47,303 nt of DNA from a virus. The stretch lies in the IMG/VR virus record IMGVR_UViG_3300024432_000020, positions 1 through 47,303 of that record; one strand, given 5' to 3'. Each line of letters starts with the position of its first letter. The first letter of the stretch is position 1. The notes below the pieces were generated by a model. That model made no database searches. It saw only the letters and a program-made list of their open reading frames with translations, and was not told where the DNA came from. Below, piece by piece: positions 17,980 to 25,397 of this stretch. A program made the position numbers and the translations under genes.

Positions 17980-18481
17980 CGACGTCGACGTCTATATCCT
18001 CTTCTTCGGATCCCTCGAAGAGGTCTCTGTTCTCTGATTCGATTTCTATCTCCGCGGTCTCGTCCATTAGCCGGCGCAATCGATTCATGGTGTCATCGGT
18101 TGGCTCGGCGATTTGGATCTTGGCGGTCATGGTTACCTGGGACGGCGTGCCGAGCACGATCTCAGGTGGTGTCAGCCGGCACCCTTTTAGTTCGATAGGC
18201 TCAGCCGGGTCATCAAAGATCCGCACCGTCAGGCCTTCTGGCTTTCGACCTGAGACCAGCTTCAATGTGGGGATGGTGACGTGCCCTTGCTCGCTGAATA
18301 CTGTCCTGGCCAGGGCGCCATCGTCTACCTCGTGGGGAAATAGCATGTCGAGGATCTCGGTGCCTCCGATGATTTTGAATGGCACGTCTTCGGCTTCGAC
18401 TGTCTCGTCTTTGCCGCGGCGTTCTTTCCGTACATTGATGATTCCGAATTCGGCGCTGGTGCGCGCTAGATCAAATTGCAT
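17969..18481 (-). CDS. Hypothetical phage protein, 170 aa
   Basis: 170 residues. The N-terminal half is beta-rich with conserved-looking stretches (EFGIINVRKERRG, VPFKIIGGTEILDMLFP), and the middle reads VTIPTLKLVSGRKPEGL then IELKGCRLTPPEIVLG. The C-terminus is strongly acidic (EGSEEEDIDVDVDGD), as in many phage DNA-mimic-like or disordered tails. It has no Cys pairs or membrane helix. It lies within the leftward unit led by the secreted protein. Function unknown. Confidence 0.7.
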   Translation of the reverse strand: MQFDLARTSAEFGIINVRKERRGKDETVEAEDVPFKIIGGTEILDMLFPHEVDDGALARTVFSEQGHVTIPTLKLVSGRKPEGLTVRIFDDPAEPIELKGCRLTPPEIVLGTPSQVTMTAKIQIAEPTDDTMNRLRRLMDETAEIEIESENRDLFEGSEEEDIDVDVDGD

Positions 18482-18502
18482 ATCGCTCTCCGTTTTTCTT
18501 GG

Positions 18503-18691
18503 TTAGTAAACCCTGGCTACTGTCTCGACTTTCCACATATCTTTATTGCGATCAGGAAACGAGCCTGCTTTTAGCTTGCGAAACGCCGCATCGACAGCGG
18601 CGTCATCATCCTCGGCCATCACTTCGACGGTGCCGGAATACTGCTCATAGAATCCCGGACGGCTGCGGATGGAAACTCTGTACTTATTCAT
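18503..18691 (-). CDS. Small hypothetical protein, 62 aa
   Basis: 62 residues; compact alpha/beta composition: a first strand MNKYRVSIRSRPGF, then SGTVEVMAEDDDAAVDAAFR and a basic/aromatic end (DMWKVETVARVY). This pattern (short strand, strand ending in an acidic turn, helix) is common in small phage proteins, but I cannot name a family. It overlaps its upstream neighbour by 8 bases. Confidence 0.6.
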   Translation of the reverse strand: MNKYRVSIRSRPGFYEQYSGTVEVMAEDDDAAVDAAFRKLKAGSFPDRNKDMWKVETVARVY

Positions 18692-18941
18692 CTGGATCGG
18701 GATCCTTCACTCGCCACACGCGCACGCGCTCGCGGCCTCGCTCCTTAACCTTCGCGTATCGGAAGCGCCAGGCCTTGTCTCGATTGAGATTGCCCACGGT
18801 ATTTCGGATTGCCTGGTACTCGTCAATAGGAAAGGCCTCGGTGTCACCAACGTCCCAGCTTCTAAACGGGTACGGCGAATAATTGCCACGTGTCTCCGGC
18901 GGTGGCGGTGCGCCCTTCCAGTCAATATCTTTCTCGCTCAT
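18684..18941 (-). CDS. Small hypothetical protein, 85 aa
   Basis: 85 residues. It has a Pro-rich N-terminus (WKGAPPPPETRGNY), then a segment WDVGDTEAFPIDEYQAIRN resembling small phage proteins that carry a helix-turn-helix-like or DNA-mimic core, and a very basic end (KVKERGRERVRVWRVKD). The basic C-terminus would suit nucleic acid binding, but this is inference. It sits one base after the secreted protein's stop, in the same unit. Confidence 0.6.
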   Translation of the reverse strand: MSEKDIDWKGAPPPPETRGNYSPYPFRSWDVGDTEAFPIDEYQAIRNTVGNLNRDKAWRFRYAKVKERGRERVRVWRVKDPDPDE

Positions 18942-18942
18942 G

Positions 18943-19416
18943 TTATTCCTCGTGGATGTAGGTGACCTCGTGAGTGCTCTCGTTGAGGTTCAGCACGTGC
19001 GTGATCGCGCTGTCCGGTGCATCGATGGTGGCGACGACAATGCCGCCTTCTTTGATTTCGATATTGGATGTGGTGCTGTAGATCTGGTTGAGATGGTTGC
19101 TGACCTTGGCAAAGTCTTGCTCGGTGGCTGACTTTAGAATGAAGGAACCGCCGACCAGCAGATTGTTGGTGAAGACGTAGCCAAGCTCGCAGTCGATGCC
19201 CAGGAATGTGGTCTCGTACCACAGCGCTGAGCCGGTACTGTCGATGAGCGTGTAGCCTTCGGACTCCATGTCTTTGGCGATGCCTTTGATTCCGGAGTCG
19301 TACTCGTAGCCGGCGAAGCCCATAACTGGAGCGACTGGGGGACGGCCCTGGTCGGCCGCGTAGGCGGCGAAACCGAGCGCCGTCAATATGAATATAGCGT
19401 TGAGTTTGCGTATCAT
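18943..19416 (-). CDS. Secreted/periplasmic protein heading a leftward unit
   Basis: 157 residues with a clear Sec signal peptide (MIRKLNAIFILTALGFAAYA, cleavage after AYA). The mature part is beta-rich and acidic, with GYEYDSGIKGIAKDMESEGY and two cysteine-poor strands; a single Cys lies in GIDCELGYVF. An SD-like GAGGG sits 7 bases before the ATG. As the first gene behind a promoter with the shared early motif, a periplasmic protein expressed early could act in superinfection exclusion or envelope modification; that is inference from position only. Confidence 0.7.
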   Translation of the reverse strand: MIRKLNAIFILTALGFAAYAADQGRPPVAPVMGFAGYEYDSGIKGIAKDMESEGYTLIDSTGSALWYETTFLGIDCELGYVFTNNLLVGGSFILKSATEQDFAKVSNHLNQIYSTTSNIEIKEGGIVVATIDAPDSAITHVLNLNESTHEVTYIHEE

Positions 19417-19479
19417 TTTGTTACCCTCAAATCAATGATTTACACGCCCCTTTTTACCACATCAACACTACAGCTACAA
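19415..19479 (-). promoter_or_regulatory. Early-type promoter with AGGGTAACAAA element
   Basis: On the minus strand, TTGATG (19465-19460), a 17-bp spacer and TAAATC (19442-19437) form a sigma70-like promoter. Nine bases later comes AGGGTAACAAA, which touches the start codon of the secreted protein. An alternative pair is TTGTAG/TAAAAA (19479-19474 and 19456-19451). A GCTGTAGTG copy lies upstream of the -35. The region overlaps the end of the DEDD exonuclease gene. Confidence 0.55.
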
Positions 19480-20046
19480 GGGTATATTTAACTTAATTTT
19501 CATACCAGTTCTCGGATCCTTGATATGGCCTGTGTCGACGATCAGATCGATGCATTTCTTGGTCAGCCAGGTGTCGGTCAGACCGTAGTCGATGACCTGG
19601 CCTATCTTGCCCTGCTGCCATAGGATCGGGGCCATGGCGCCGCTGGACTTCTTGGTGATTTTGAAATTGACCTTCGCAAAGTCGTCGAGCTTATAGCCCT
19701 TGGCGTACTTGTCTGCGCCGGAAGCTTCCTTCGCTTCGACGTACAGGTCCCAGTTCTTGCGTGGATCGAACTCCACGCCGTGGGCACCGACCAGCTTGTT
19801 GTCGAAGTGAATGTGATTGAAGCCCATCACCAGGTCGGAGTCGTCAACCAGCGCGGCGAAGTCCGACAGGTTGTCTTCGCAAAAAATTCTGTACTGGCCG
19901 ACGTGGTAATCGTAGACCGTGATGACGGCAATCCCCATGCCGAGGAAATCCTGCCAGCCTTTGCAGTAGTGGATGTTTGGCCGGAGCGGTTCCTTCTGAT
20001 CCGGGACCGCGTTCTTAATTTCGCAGTCGTAGATTATTGCTTTCAT
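19474..20046 (-). CDS. DEDD-type 3'-5' exonuclease-like protein
   Basis: 190 residues. RNase H-like exonuclease motifs are present: Exo I as IIYDCEI with D7 and E9; Exo II around VMGFNHIHFDNKL (Asp after FNHIHF); a candidate Exo III Y-x3-D in DYGLTDTWL. The DEDD superfamily includes DnaQ proofreading domains and phage exonucleases that remove nucleotides 3'-5'. A middle part (KGYKLDDFAKVNF, then KKSSGAMAPILWQQGK) resembles phage ribonuclease-H-like nucleases. It is the last gene of the leftward recombination unit, fitting DNA processing. Exact substrate unknown. Confidence 0.7.
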   Translation of the reverse strand: MKAIIYDCEIKNAVPDQKEPLRPNIHYCKGWQDFLGMGIAVITVYDYHVGQYRIFCEDNLSDFAALVDDSDLVMGFNHIHFDNKLVGAHGVEFDPRKNWDLYVEAKEASGADKYAKGYKLDDFAKVNFKITKKSSGAMAPILWQQGKIGQVIDYGLTDTWLTKKCIDLIVDTGHIKDPRTGMKIKLNIPL

Positions 20047-20055
20047 TGTTACTCC

Positions 20056-20238
20056 TCAGTTCTGCGGTCCCAGCAGTTCGCCGATCGATTCCACAACCTC
20101 TGGCTTGATGCCCGAGTTATAGACCGAGGCCTCCTCGCCTTTGAACACGAGCACCAGCAATCCGGTGACCTCGTCGTCGCGGTGATTCACCAGGATCGAT
20201 TTCAGGATTCCCTCGAGGGATACTTCTTCTTCAGCCAT
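20056..20238 (-). CDS. Small acidic hypothetical protein, 60 aa
   Basis: 60 residues, acidic. The pattern is a helix (LEGILKSILVNH), then a strand GLLVLVFKGEEASVYNSG and a helix KPEVVESIGELLG. This is a simple alpha-beta-alpha fold seen in small phage-encoded modulators, but no family is recognised. It overlaps the upstream gene by 8 bases and lies in the recombination unit. Confidence 0.55.
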   Translation of the reverse strand: MAEEEVSLEGILKSILVNHRDDEVTGLLVLVFKGEEASVYNSGIKPEVVESIGELLGPQN

Positions 20239-20533
20239 CGTTGTCGGCCTCTAATATGCTGATTATTTTTTTCATGGTTTCCGGATGGGCAACCAGGCAC
20301 TGGCCATTCAAGTCGTCCTGCAATCTATAGAGGTGCGGGTCTGGTATCTGCGGCACGTACATCCAGGTCTTGATCCATGGTCGCCACGGCCAGGTGAACC
20401 AGCGATCACGAAACGTCCTCCCCACTTCCGTTGCCTCCCCGGCGACCGTCAGGTTTTTGTTCGTGTGCCACCTCATCCCGTTGATCATCAGCGGCGGCTT
20501 CGGGTGGCTCTTTGAATTGCTCGAGGTATTCAT
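20231..20533 (-). CDS. Hypothetical protein, aromatic-rich, 100 aa
   Basis: 100 residues. The core is rich in Trp/Pro (RWFTWPWRPWIKTWMYVPQ, then IPDPHLYRLQDDL), a distinctive conserved-looking segment. The ATG at 20533 has GGAG 9 bases upstream, but uses 128 bases of the preceding gene in another frame; ATGs at 20488 and 20476 would shorten that overlap. The first about 40 residues look poorly structured (TSSNSKSHPKPP). Function unknown. Confidence 0.55.
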   Translation of the reverse strand: MNTSSNSKSHPKPPLMINGMRWHTNKNLTVAGEATEVGRTFRDRWFTWPWRPWIKTWMYVPQIPDPHLYRLQDDLNGQCLVAHPETMKKIISILEADNDG

Positions 20534-20756
20534 CGCTTACATCTCCGAGTAGCGTGAAATGTTTCAGTGTGACGGTGTGCCCGGTCTGCTTTTTGATCGC
20601 TTCAGCGAAGGGAACCATCTGCTGTATCCGGATCAGGTCGGCTGCAACGAGCGGCATCATCGTATCGCTGCCGACCAGTTCCACAGCGACGACACCCTCG
20701 TCGCCTTCTCCATCGGTGGCGACAAAAGCGAATAGCTCGTCGACTACAAATCCCAT
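20406..20756 (-). CDS. Hypothetical protein with disordered C-terminus
   Basis: 116 residues. The N-terminal about 75 are folded in appearance (FVVDELFAFVATDGEGDEG, strands then a helix IQQMVPFAEAIKKQTG), and the last 40 are low-complexity and charged (PDGRRGGNGSGEDVS). That tail is exactly where the next gene starts in another frame, as expected if it is free to accommodate an overlapping gene. It overlaps its upstream neighbour by 13 bases. No family recognised. Confidence 0.55.
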   Translation of the reverse strand: MGFVVDELFAFVATDGEGDEGVVAVELVGSDTMMPLVAADLIRIQQMVPFAEAIKKQTGHTVTLKHFTLLGDVSDEYLEQFKEPPEAAADDQRDEVAHEQKPDGRRGGNGSGEDVS

Positions 20757-20965
20757 TCGGCTCTAATCTTGTTGATCAATTGTTCGGCCTCTTCTCGTGA
20801 TATGCGCAATTCGTAACTGCGCCACAGATTAGCGATTCCAATGACCAGGTGCTGGTCTGTGATCTGGAAGTCCCCATCCTCGGCCTCCGTTATCCAAGAT
20901 CCTTGCGGACGGTAGGCTTCGGCTCTCTGGCTGCTGCTCGCTATGGCTCGTATAAGTAGTTCCAT
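20744..20965 (-). CDS. Small hypothetical protein, 73 aa
   Basis: 73 residues: N-terminal helix, a middle with ITDQHLVIGIANLWRSYEL, and a C-terminal helix EEAEQLINKIRAEW. The start shares one base with the stop of the upstream gene. It is in the leftward recombination unit. No motif allows a functional call. Confidence 0.55.
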   Translation of the reverse strand: MELLIRAIASSSQRAEAYRPQGSWITEAEDGDFQITDQHLVIGIANLWRSYELRISREEAEQLINKIRAEWDL

Positions 20966-21273
20966 CAGCGCCCTCGGTTCAGGACCTGCTGGCCCTCGTA
21001 GGTCAGTTCGTATTGGATCCAGCCCATGCAGCCAACCTTGTTGGCGGTACCAATTGGCTGATCAATGAGTGCTCGGCGAACCAGCTGCTTCATCCAGGCC
21101 GGCGGGACTTTCTGACAGTGGCCTGACCTGGTCATGAGTGCGCCGGCACCGCCGGGCTTGACGGTGAAGAGCATGCTCCCAGGTTTAGCCAGGACAGCGA
21201 GCACTGCCATCAGCATTCGATCGAGTGGCTTCTCCGGCTCGATATCGATGGGACCTGGAGTCGGGTCAGTCAT
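20965..21273 (-). CDS. Hypothetical protein, winged-helix-like
   Basis: 102 residues. After a Pro-rich start, the order helix (RMLMAVLAVLAK), strand, helix (PPAWMKQLVRRALIDQ) and C-terminal hairpin (IQYELTYEGQQVLNRG) is like a small winged helix; the ending YELTYEGQQVL resembles the wing of MarR/PadR-like folds. It overlaps the upstream wHTH gene by 4 bases. The DNA-binding role is inferred from the predicted pattern only. Confidence 0.5.
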   Translation of the reverse strand: MTDPTPGPIDIEPEKPLDRMLMAVLAVLAKPGSMLFTVKPGGAGALMTRSGHCQKVPPAWMKQLVRRALIDQPIGTANKVGCMGWIQYELTYEGQQVLNRGR

Positions 21274-21626
21274 CGAACAGGTCGATTGGTGGCTCGGCGC
21301 ACACGCGATTGCCTGCCGCTTTTACCCTTGCGCGTTTCTCCGGTGTACTCGATCAAGCCCTTTTCTTCGAGCGCCTTGAACCGGGCTGTCACCGTCGAAT
21401 AGTCAACGTCGTTGCCATAGAGTTCACGGGTCCGCGCCAGCACGTCGCTCTGGATGCAGCCCCGCCAACCGTATTCCATGATGATGTTCAGAACGCGGCG
21501 CTCCCAGCGCCCGGTGTCAGTCGCGTGCGCGGCGGCTTTTGAAGTGTGCGGATCGTCCCGGCGGGCCAGCTTTTTCGGATCCGTCCCGAATGTCGGAACG
21601 TCGAATAGATCGTCCTGCTTACTCAT
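21270..21626 (-). CDS. Winged helix-turn-helix protein
   Basis: 118 residues. The segment DPHTSKAAAHATDTG followed by WERRVLNIIMEYGWRGCIQ, STVTARFKALEEKGLIEYTG and a basic tail (RKGKSGRQSRVRR) is the common phage/mobile-element wHTH pattern: paired helices with the recognition helix at STVTARFKALEEKG. It lies just downstream of ssb. It could regulate transcription or bind DNA during recombination. Function inferred from fold. Confidence 0.65.
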   Translation of the reverse strand: MSKQDDLFDVPTFGTDPKKLARRDDPHTSKAAAHATDTGRWERRVLNIIMEYGWRGCIQSDVLARTRELYGNDVDYSTVTARFKALEEKGLIEYTGETRKGKSGRQSRVRRATNRPVR

Positions 21627-21634
21627 GGCGCATC

Positions 21635-22114
21635 TCAGAAAGGTATGTCATCGTCGAAATCTTCGGAACCAGGATCGTCGAGATCCCGCGGCGGCGGTTC
21701 CCTGTCATCTGCATTCTGGCGTGACTGTGGTGGCATGCCGTCCTGGTCTCGATCAGCTGCATGCGGCGGCCGATCGCCGGCTCCTTTCTTCTCTATGAAT
21801 TCGAAGCGGTCGACTACGATGTCGGTGGTGTACCTGGTGACGCCATCCTTTTCGTACGAGTCGTATTTAAGCCGGCCCTCGAGCAAGATCCTGTGGCCTT
21901 TCTTAAAGTACTGCGCGATGTTTTCTCCCTGCTTGCCAAAGGCTACGCAGCGATGCCACGAGGTCTCGTCTTTCTGCTGGCCACTCTCTTTATCTTTCCA
22001 GGTGCGGTTGGTTGCCACGCTAAGCTGCACGACGGCCGTGCCTGACGGCATGTATCTGACGTCAGGATCCTGGCCGAGGTTGCCCATGATGATTACTTTG
22101 TTAAGGCTACCCAT
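21635..22114 (-). CDS. ssb: Single-stranded DNA-binding protein
   Basis: 159 residues. An OB-fold SSB core is recognisable from LNKVIIMGNLGQDPDVRYM through WHRCVAFGKQGENIAQYFKK to RYTTDIVVDRFEFI. A disordered Pro/Asp/Gln linker and the acidic tail ending DDDIPF follow; this tail is the docking peptide for partner proteins. It coats ssDNA during replication and recombination and will cooperate with the RecT and exonuclease genes upstream. Length and ending are typical of bacterial SSB. Confidence 0.95.
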   Translation of the reverse strand: MGSLNKVIIMGNLGQDPDVRYMPSGTAVVQLSVATNRTWKDKESGQQKDETSWHRCVAFGKQGENIAQYFKKGHRILLEGRLKYDSYEKDGVTRYTTDIVVDRFEFIEKKGAGDRPPHAADRDQDGMPPQSRQNADDREPPPRDLDDPGSEDFDDDIPF

Positions 22115-22505
22115 CGTTGCTTGTCTCCTCCGGAAACGGAATATCTATTTTCGCCATCTCTTCATTGATGCCGGCATGGAATAGATGTAGCTCGTGGTCG
22201 CCCTCTGGAGTCGGCACCCTGGCGCTCGAGATGTACTTGATGTCTGCATCCATCATCGGGAAGTCTTCGCCAGTGTTGACCATGACAAATTCGTGCGTCT
22301 CTTCCTGGTCGGTCTCGATGATCAGGCACCATACGAAGACAGCCACCTTCGTTTGCTGTTGGCCTTTCGATACGACGATCGCAGAGTCTTGGAATAGCTG
22401 CGCATCGAACTCCAGACAATCGACCAGGTGACCCTTGACCCTGATGGCGAAGTGCTTCGAGTTCGGCACCGGCACCTTCATCACTCGGAGCGCGCCCTCG
22501 CTCAT
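22107..22505 (-). CDS. Hypothetical protein between ssb and coiled-coil gene
   Basis: 132 residues, beta-rich: VMKVPVPNSKHFAIRVKGH, then VVSKGQQQTKVAVFVWCLI and EFVMVNTGEDFPMMDADIK, closing with an acidic end. The alternation of strands and the Gln-rich turn are reminiscent of small phage beta-sandwich proteins, but I recognise no named family. It overlaps ssb by 8 bases and the upstream gene by 4, so it is translationally coupled within the recombination unit. Confidence 0.65.
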   Translation of the reverse strand: MSEGALRVMKVPVPNSKHFAIRVKGHLVDCLEFDAQLFQDSAIVVSKGQQQTKVAVFVWCLIIETDQEETHEFVMVNTGEDFPMMDADIKYISSARVPTPEGDHELHLFHAGINEEMAKIDIPFPEETSNDG

Positions 22506-23221
22506 CTGACTGACAGCCTGGTCTCGCCCTTCACGGTGATGCCATGCTGCGCGATCTCTTCGGCGTCCGGGTTCTTCTCGTGCCAGTCCCTGGCCAGTTC
22601 ATTGAGCTTCGACTGCGAGAAGGTGACCAGGTCTGGCGGCAGCTGGCCCTTAGCGATCCCGAGGCAGGCGTGCAATACGTTATCGACCTGCCCCTTCCAG
22701 ACCAGGGTGGCCACGCTTGCGGCGCCTGTCAGTTCACCTCGGCCGATTGCCGGCTTGTGTTCCGGCTCCGGGGTCTCGGCTGCCATGTTCAGGATGGCTT
22801 CGGATGTGGCTGCCTCGCCTGACTCTTCGGCCTCCTCCGCGGCGGCCAGCGCAGTGTCCTCCGCTTCCTTGCGCTTGCGCTCGTTCTCTTCCCGGATCCG
22901 CTGTTGCTCGGCGCTGTACCAGAGGAGCATTTTGGTTTTGACTGACTCGTCGGCTTTGTCGAGGATGTCTCGGACCTTTTTGAATTCGGCATTGATAACG
23001 CGCACCCGGCCGCCGTACGGATCCACAAGCTCCTTCCGTTTGTCCTCGAGGCGCTTTCGGATTCCGGAGACGACCTTGCGGTAGTCGGTCCCGGTCTCGT
23101 AATTTTTCTGGGTTTCGATCTCGGCTTTGTCGGCCTGCGCAAGTAGGTCATTCGCTTTGGTCGTCAGGTCGGTGATCGTCACCGCCAGGTCCGCTGTCGA
23201 CACAATCAATTCTTGGCTCAT
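22502..23221 (-). CDS. Coiled-coil protein of recombination unit
   Basis: 239 residues. Residues about 15-150 are helical and highly charged (GIRKRLEDKRKELVDPYGG, then KRKEAEDTALAAAEEAEE), including a long coiled coil. The C-terminal part (about 165-239) is a compact domain (VWKGQVDNVLHACLGIAKG, PPDLVTFSQSKLNELARDW). Proteins of this layout are common beside phage RecT/exonuclease genes, but their role is not settled. A GAGGAATT SD precedes the ATG. It may act as a recombination accessory or host-nuclease modulator; inference only. Confidence 0.7.
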   Translation of the reverse strand: MSQELIVSTADLAVTITDLTTKANDLLAQADKAEIETQKNYETGTDYRKVVSGIRKRLEDKRKELVDPYGGRVRVINAEFKKVRDILDKADESVKTKMLLWYSAEQQRIREENERKRKEAEDTALAAAEEAEESGEAATSEAILNMAAETPEPEHKPAIGRGELTGAASVATLVWKGQVDNVLHACLGIAKGQLPPDLVTFSQSKLNELARDWHEKNPDAEEIAQHGITVKGETRLSVR

Positions 23222-23327
23222 TTTTATAATTCCTCATTCGATATTTCCAATTGACATAGGCCTCGGTGTTCTGGGCCTCGGTGTCGATTCGCTCCGCACT
23301 GAAGGCAGCCTCCTGTGCGATGGTCAT
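23148..23327 (-). CDS. Possible small gene (MTIAQEA...)
   Basis: A 59-residue ORF fills the 120-base gap after the exonuclease and runs 74 bases into the next gene in a different frame. The body (EAAFSAERIDTEAQNTEAYV, NWKYRMRN) looks protein-like, but the last part is composition-driven. No strong SD. An upstream ATG at 23417 would overlap the exonuclease end. Weak call. Confidence 0.35.
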   Translation of the reverse strand: MTIAQEAAFSAERIDTEAQNTEAYVNWKYRMRNYKNEPRIDCVDSGPGGDDHRPDDQSE

Positions 23328-23340
23328 CGGTTTGAGATTC

Positions 23341-24036
23341 TTAAAATAACTGAGGGACTCCCTCTGCGTTTTGGACGACCGCGTGCTGGAACCTGGTCCC
23401 TGCTTTGAGATGTTCATTGAACTCCCCCGCCTTCGATCTGAATCGCGCAATCCAATCTTCGCTGCGGTGTTGCAGCAGCGTGTGCAGTTGCTGTTTCGCA
23501 ATCGGATGTCGTGGATCGTAGCTCACAAAGATGAGCAGGTCCTGCTCGGGCGAGCACTCCAGCTGCAGCTGGGTCTGATCGACGTGCCACTTGCCCATGC
23601 CGTAGCGGATGGTCTTGGCGTGGTTTCCTTCTTTGCCTGGGCATTTGATCTCGCCTACCCAGTTCTCGGTCGTGTCGATGAAATCTATAGAGACACCGAA
23701 GCATGGAAATTCGGGGTGCTCCTTGAAGCCAGGCGAGTAGATGATGTCGGAGTTTGTCCGCATCTGATAGGCCTTGGCAGCCTCGAGTTCGTGCGCGGAT
23801 CCCCAGCGCATGTAATCATTCTGCTGTAGTTGTTCACGTTCGAACTGGTCGGCGATCTGCTGCTGCGACCAGGTCAATTCATCGGCAAGCTCGTCGAGCA
23901 GGCGGTTCAGTTCATGCGGGTTGCCGAGGTTCGCCATAAACCTGGTGATCCTGTCGGACCCGGTCGCATGGCCGATGCGGTCACCGAACCATTCCACGTT
24001 TCGTTGCTTGTCTTCGAGCGCTCCGAATTTAGCCAT
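23341..24036 (-). CDS. YqaJ/lambda-exonuclease-like recombination nuclease
   Basis: 231 residues from the ATG at 24036, which has GAGAG just upstream; the TTG at 24048 is less likely. Motifs of the PD-(D/E)XK viral recombinase family are present in order: GSAHELEAAKAYQ, GVSIDFIDTT with the catalytic Asp, GEIKCPGK (E-x-K) and a helix TQLQLECSPEQ. These 5'-3' exonucleases resect dsDNA ends to expose ssDNA for a RecT annealase, encoded two genes upstream. The unit is thus a Red-like recombination system with its own SSB. Confidence 0.87.
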   Translation of the reverse strand: MAKFGALEDKQRNVEWFGDRIGHATGSDRITRFMANLGNPHELNRLLDELADELTWSQQQIADQFEREQLQQNDYMRWGSAHELEAAKAYQMRTNSDIIYSPGFKEHPEFPCFGVSIDFIDTTENWVGEIKCPGKEGNHAKTIRYGMGKWHVDQTQLQLECSPEQDLLIFVSYDPRHPIAKQQLHTLLQHRSEDWIARFRSKAGEFNEHLKAGTRFQHAVVQNAEGVPQLF

Positions 24037-24268
24037 TGTCTCTCTCAAAATTGGGAATGTCCGTTAGGTCCGTGATCAGGTAGTGCGACTCGTTATAGAT
24101 CGCGCCTCTGATGCTGTGCTCCACCAGTTGGTAATTTCTTTTGCACCCGCCTTTCTGAGTAAAGCCCTGAGAACTAGCGCCTATGATTTTGCCGTTGCCT
24201 GCTACCAGTCGCCATCGATATTTGTGATCGCGATCTTTATATAGTTGGAGTTCAGTCAGTCCGTGCAT
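24029..24268 (-). CDS. DUF1508-like small protein
   Basis: 79 residues. The middle KYRWRLVAGNGKIIGASSQG, followed by FTQKGGCKRNYQL, matches the DUF1508 pattern (strand, NG-turn, strand, then a G-x3-K helix). DUF1508 proteins are small and of unclear function, found singly in bacteria and phages. It overlaps RecT's stop by 17 bases and the exonuclease start by 8, so the three are one translational cluster. Confidence 0.7.
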   Translation of the reverse strand: MHGLTELQLYKDRDHKYRWRLVAGNGKIIGASSQGFTQKGGCKRNYQLVEHSIRGAIYNESHYLITDLTDIPNFERDNG

Positions 24269-25328
24269 CGCGTTTACTCATTAAGGCTGCCTTCGATTCC
24301 ACGTCGGAAGCTATGTCGGTAAGCTCAGGCAGCGTGAGGCCGTAGTCACTGGCGTACACATGGGTGGCTTGCTCCGCTGTCTTCAGATCGTAATACGCGA
24401 CCGCCACTAGCAGCTGGGCATGGCAGTCTTTGAACTTGCCGATCGGAAGCTCTTCCATCACCCGGCATTCGAATTTTTCGTAGACTCGACTGACGCGCAT
24501 GCGCGCTCGTTTGCACAGCACGCGCAGCTGGTTGGCCTGCTCTTTGTTCACCAGTTCGACTGACTCGCCGACGATCGCCGGCTCGTCCGGATCCTTGTAC
24601 TCCTCCGCAACATTGGATAGATGGATCGCACGATCGAGTCGCTCGTTGCCACCAGGCCACTGCTTTCTGCCCCTCTTGATGGCGGTCTTGACACACATTT
24701 CCTGGAAATCGGTAACCCACGGCCCGCTCGGTTTTTTGCTCTTGTCCCGTGGGTTGTAAGCTTCGGATTTGTCCCTGGCTTTCTCGATGTCATCGATCGG
24801 CATCCAGGTGACGTGGGGCACTGGTGCGTGCTTGACGTAGGCGATGCAGTAGGCGCCGATGATCTCGCCCATATCCTCGAGCTTCTGCAGCGGATCCGTG
24901 TTGTGGATTACGGTCGGGTTCGTGCCGCGGGTGATGGTGAAGTTGCCGAGCCGCTCCTCCTCCTCATAGACGGCCGCGGCCTGGACCAGGGTGACGAGGC
25001 CGCCGTCTGTCGCGAGCTTGATCAGCCCTCGGTAACCCGGATCGAAGCAGCAGATCACATGGTTGCCCTGCCTTCGGGGGATAAGGAAGCCATGCTGCAG
25101 CACTGGGTTCAACGAGAGGCCGATAGCCGCGACATTGATGACGGCGTCCTCTATGGTCTGGGGAATGCAACGCTGCATGTAGGGGCTACGTCGCATGATC
25201 TGAAGGGCATATCCAGCCTCCTCCTGGTAGCGGACCAGGTTGCCCATCGGGCGGGCTATTTTCTCGAAGGCGGGCTGGACGTGGGCGATGGCCTTCTCGA
25301 CCACCACCATGGTATTTTGCTCAGCCAT
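24252..25328 (-). CDS. recT: RecT-family ssDNA annealing protein
   Basis: 358 residues. RecT-family signatures: a helical start (AFEKIARPMGNLVRYQEEA), TIEDAVINVAAIGLSLNP, then PRRQGNHVICCFDPGYRGLI and a GPWVTDFQEMCVKTAIKRG helix. RecT proteins anneal complementary ssDNA and promote strand invasion independently of RecA. An AAGGAG SD lies 5-6 bases before the ATG. It is the first gene of the leftward recombination unit, directly behind the promoter at 25343-25390. The C-terminal about 110 residues are more divergent and helical. Confidence 0.93.
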   Translation of the reverse strand: MAEQNTMVVVEKAIAHVQPAFEKIARPMGNLVRYQEEAGYALQIMRRSPYMQRCIPQTIEDAVINVAAIGLSLNPVLQHGFLIPRRQGNHVICCFDPGYRGLIKLATDGGLVTLVQAAAVYEEEERLGNFTITRGTNPTVIHNTDPLQKLEDMGEIIGAYCIAYVKHAPVPHVTWMPIDDIEKARDKSEAYNPRDKSKKPSGPWVTDFQEMCVKTAIKRGRKQWPGGNERLDRAIHLSNVAEEYKDPDEPAIVGESVELVNKEQANQLRVLCKRARMRVSRVYEKFECRVMEELPIGKFKDCHAQLLVAVAYYDLKTAEQATHVYASDYGLTLPELTDIASDVESKAALMSKRDARTD

Positions 25329-25342
25329 TGTCGCTCCTTATT

Positions 25343-25390
25343 CTTGTTACCCTCGACAGCAAAGATACAGCACACCACCGCATAGGGCAA
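25343..25390 (-). promoter_or_regulatory. Leftward promoter of recombination unit with shared element
   Basis: Minus strand: TTGCCC (25390-25385), exactly 17 bp, TATCTT (25367-25362), then after 8 bases AGGGTAACAAG. The RecT SD (AAGGAG) and ATG follow. GCTGT half-repeats flank the -10. The layout matches the promoters at 36526-36573 and 33417-33463. Confidence 0.65.
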
Positions 25391-25397
25391 CACGGAA

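Noticed and set aside
24621-25385. 254-codon plus ORF across recT
   Set aside because: Antisense shadow of the clear RecT gene and of the promoter region.
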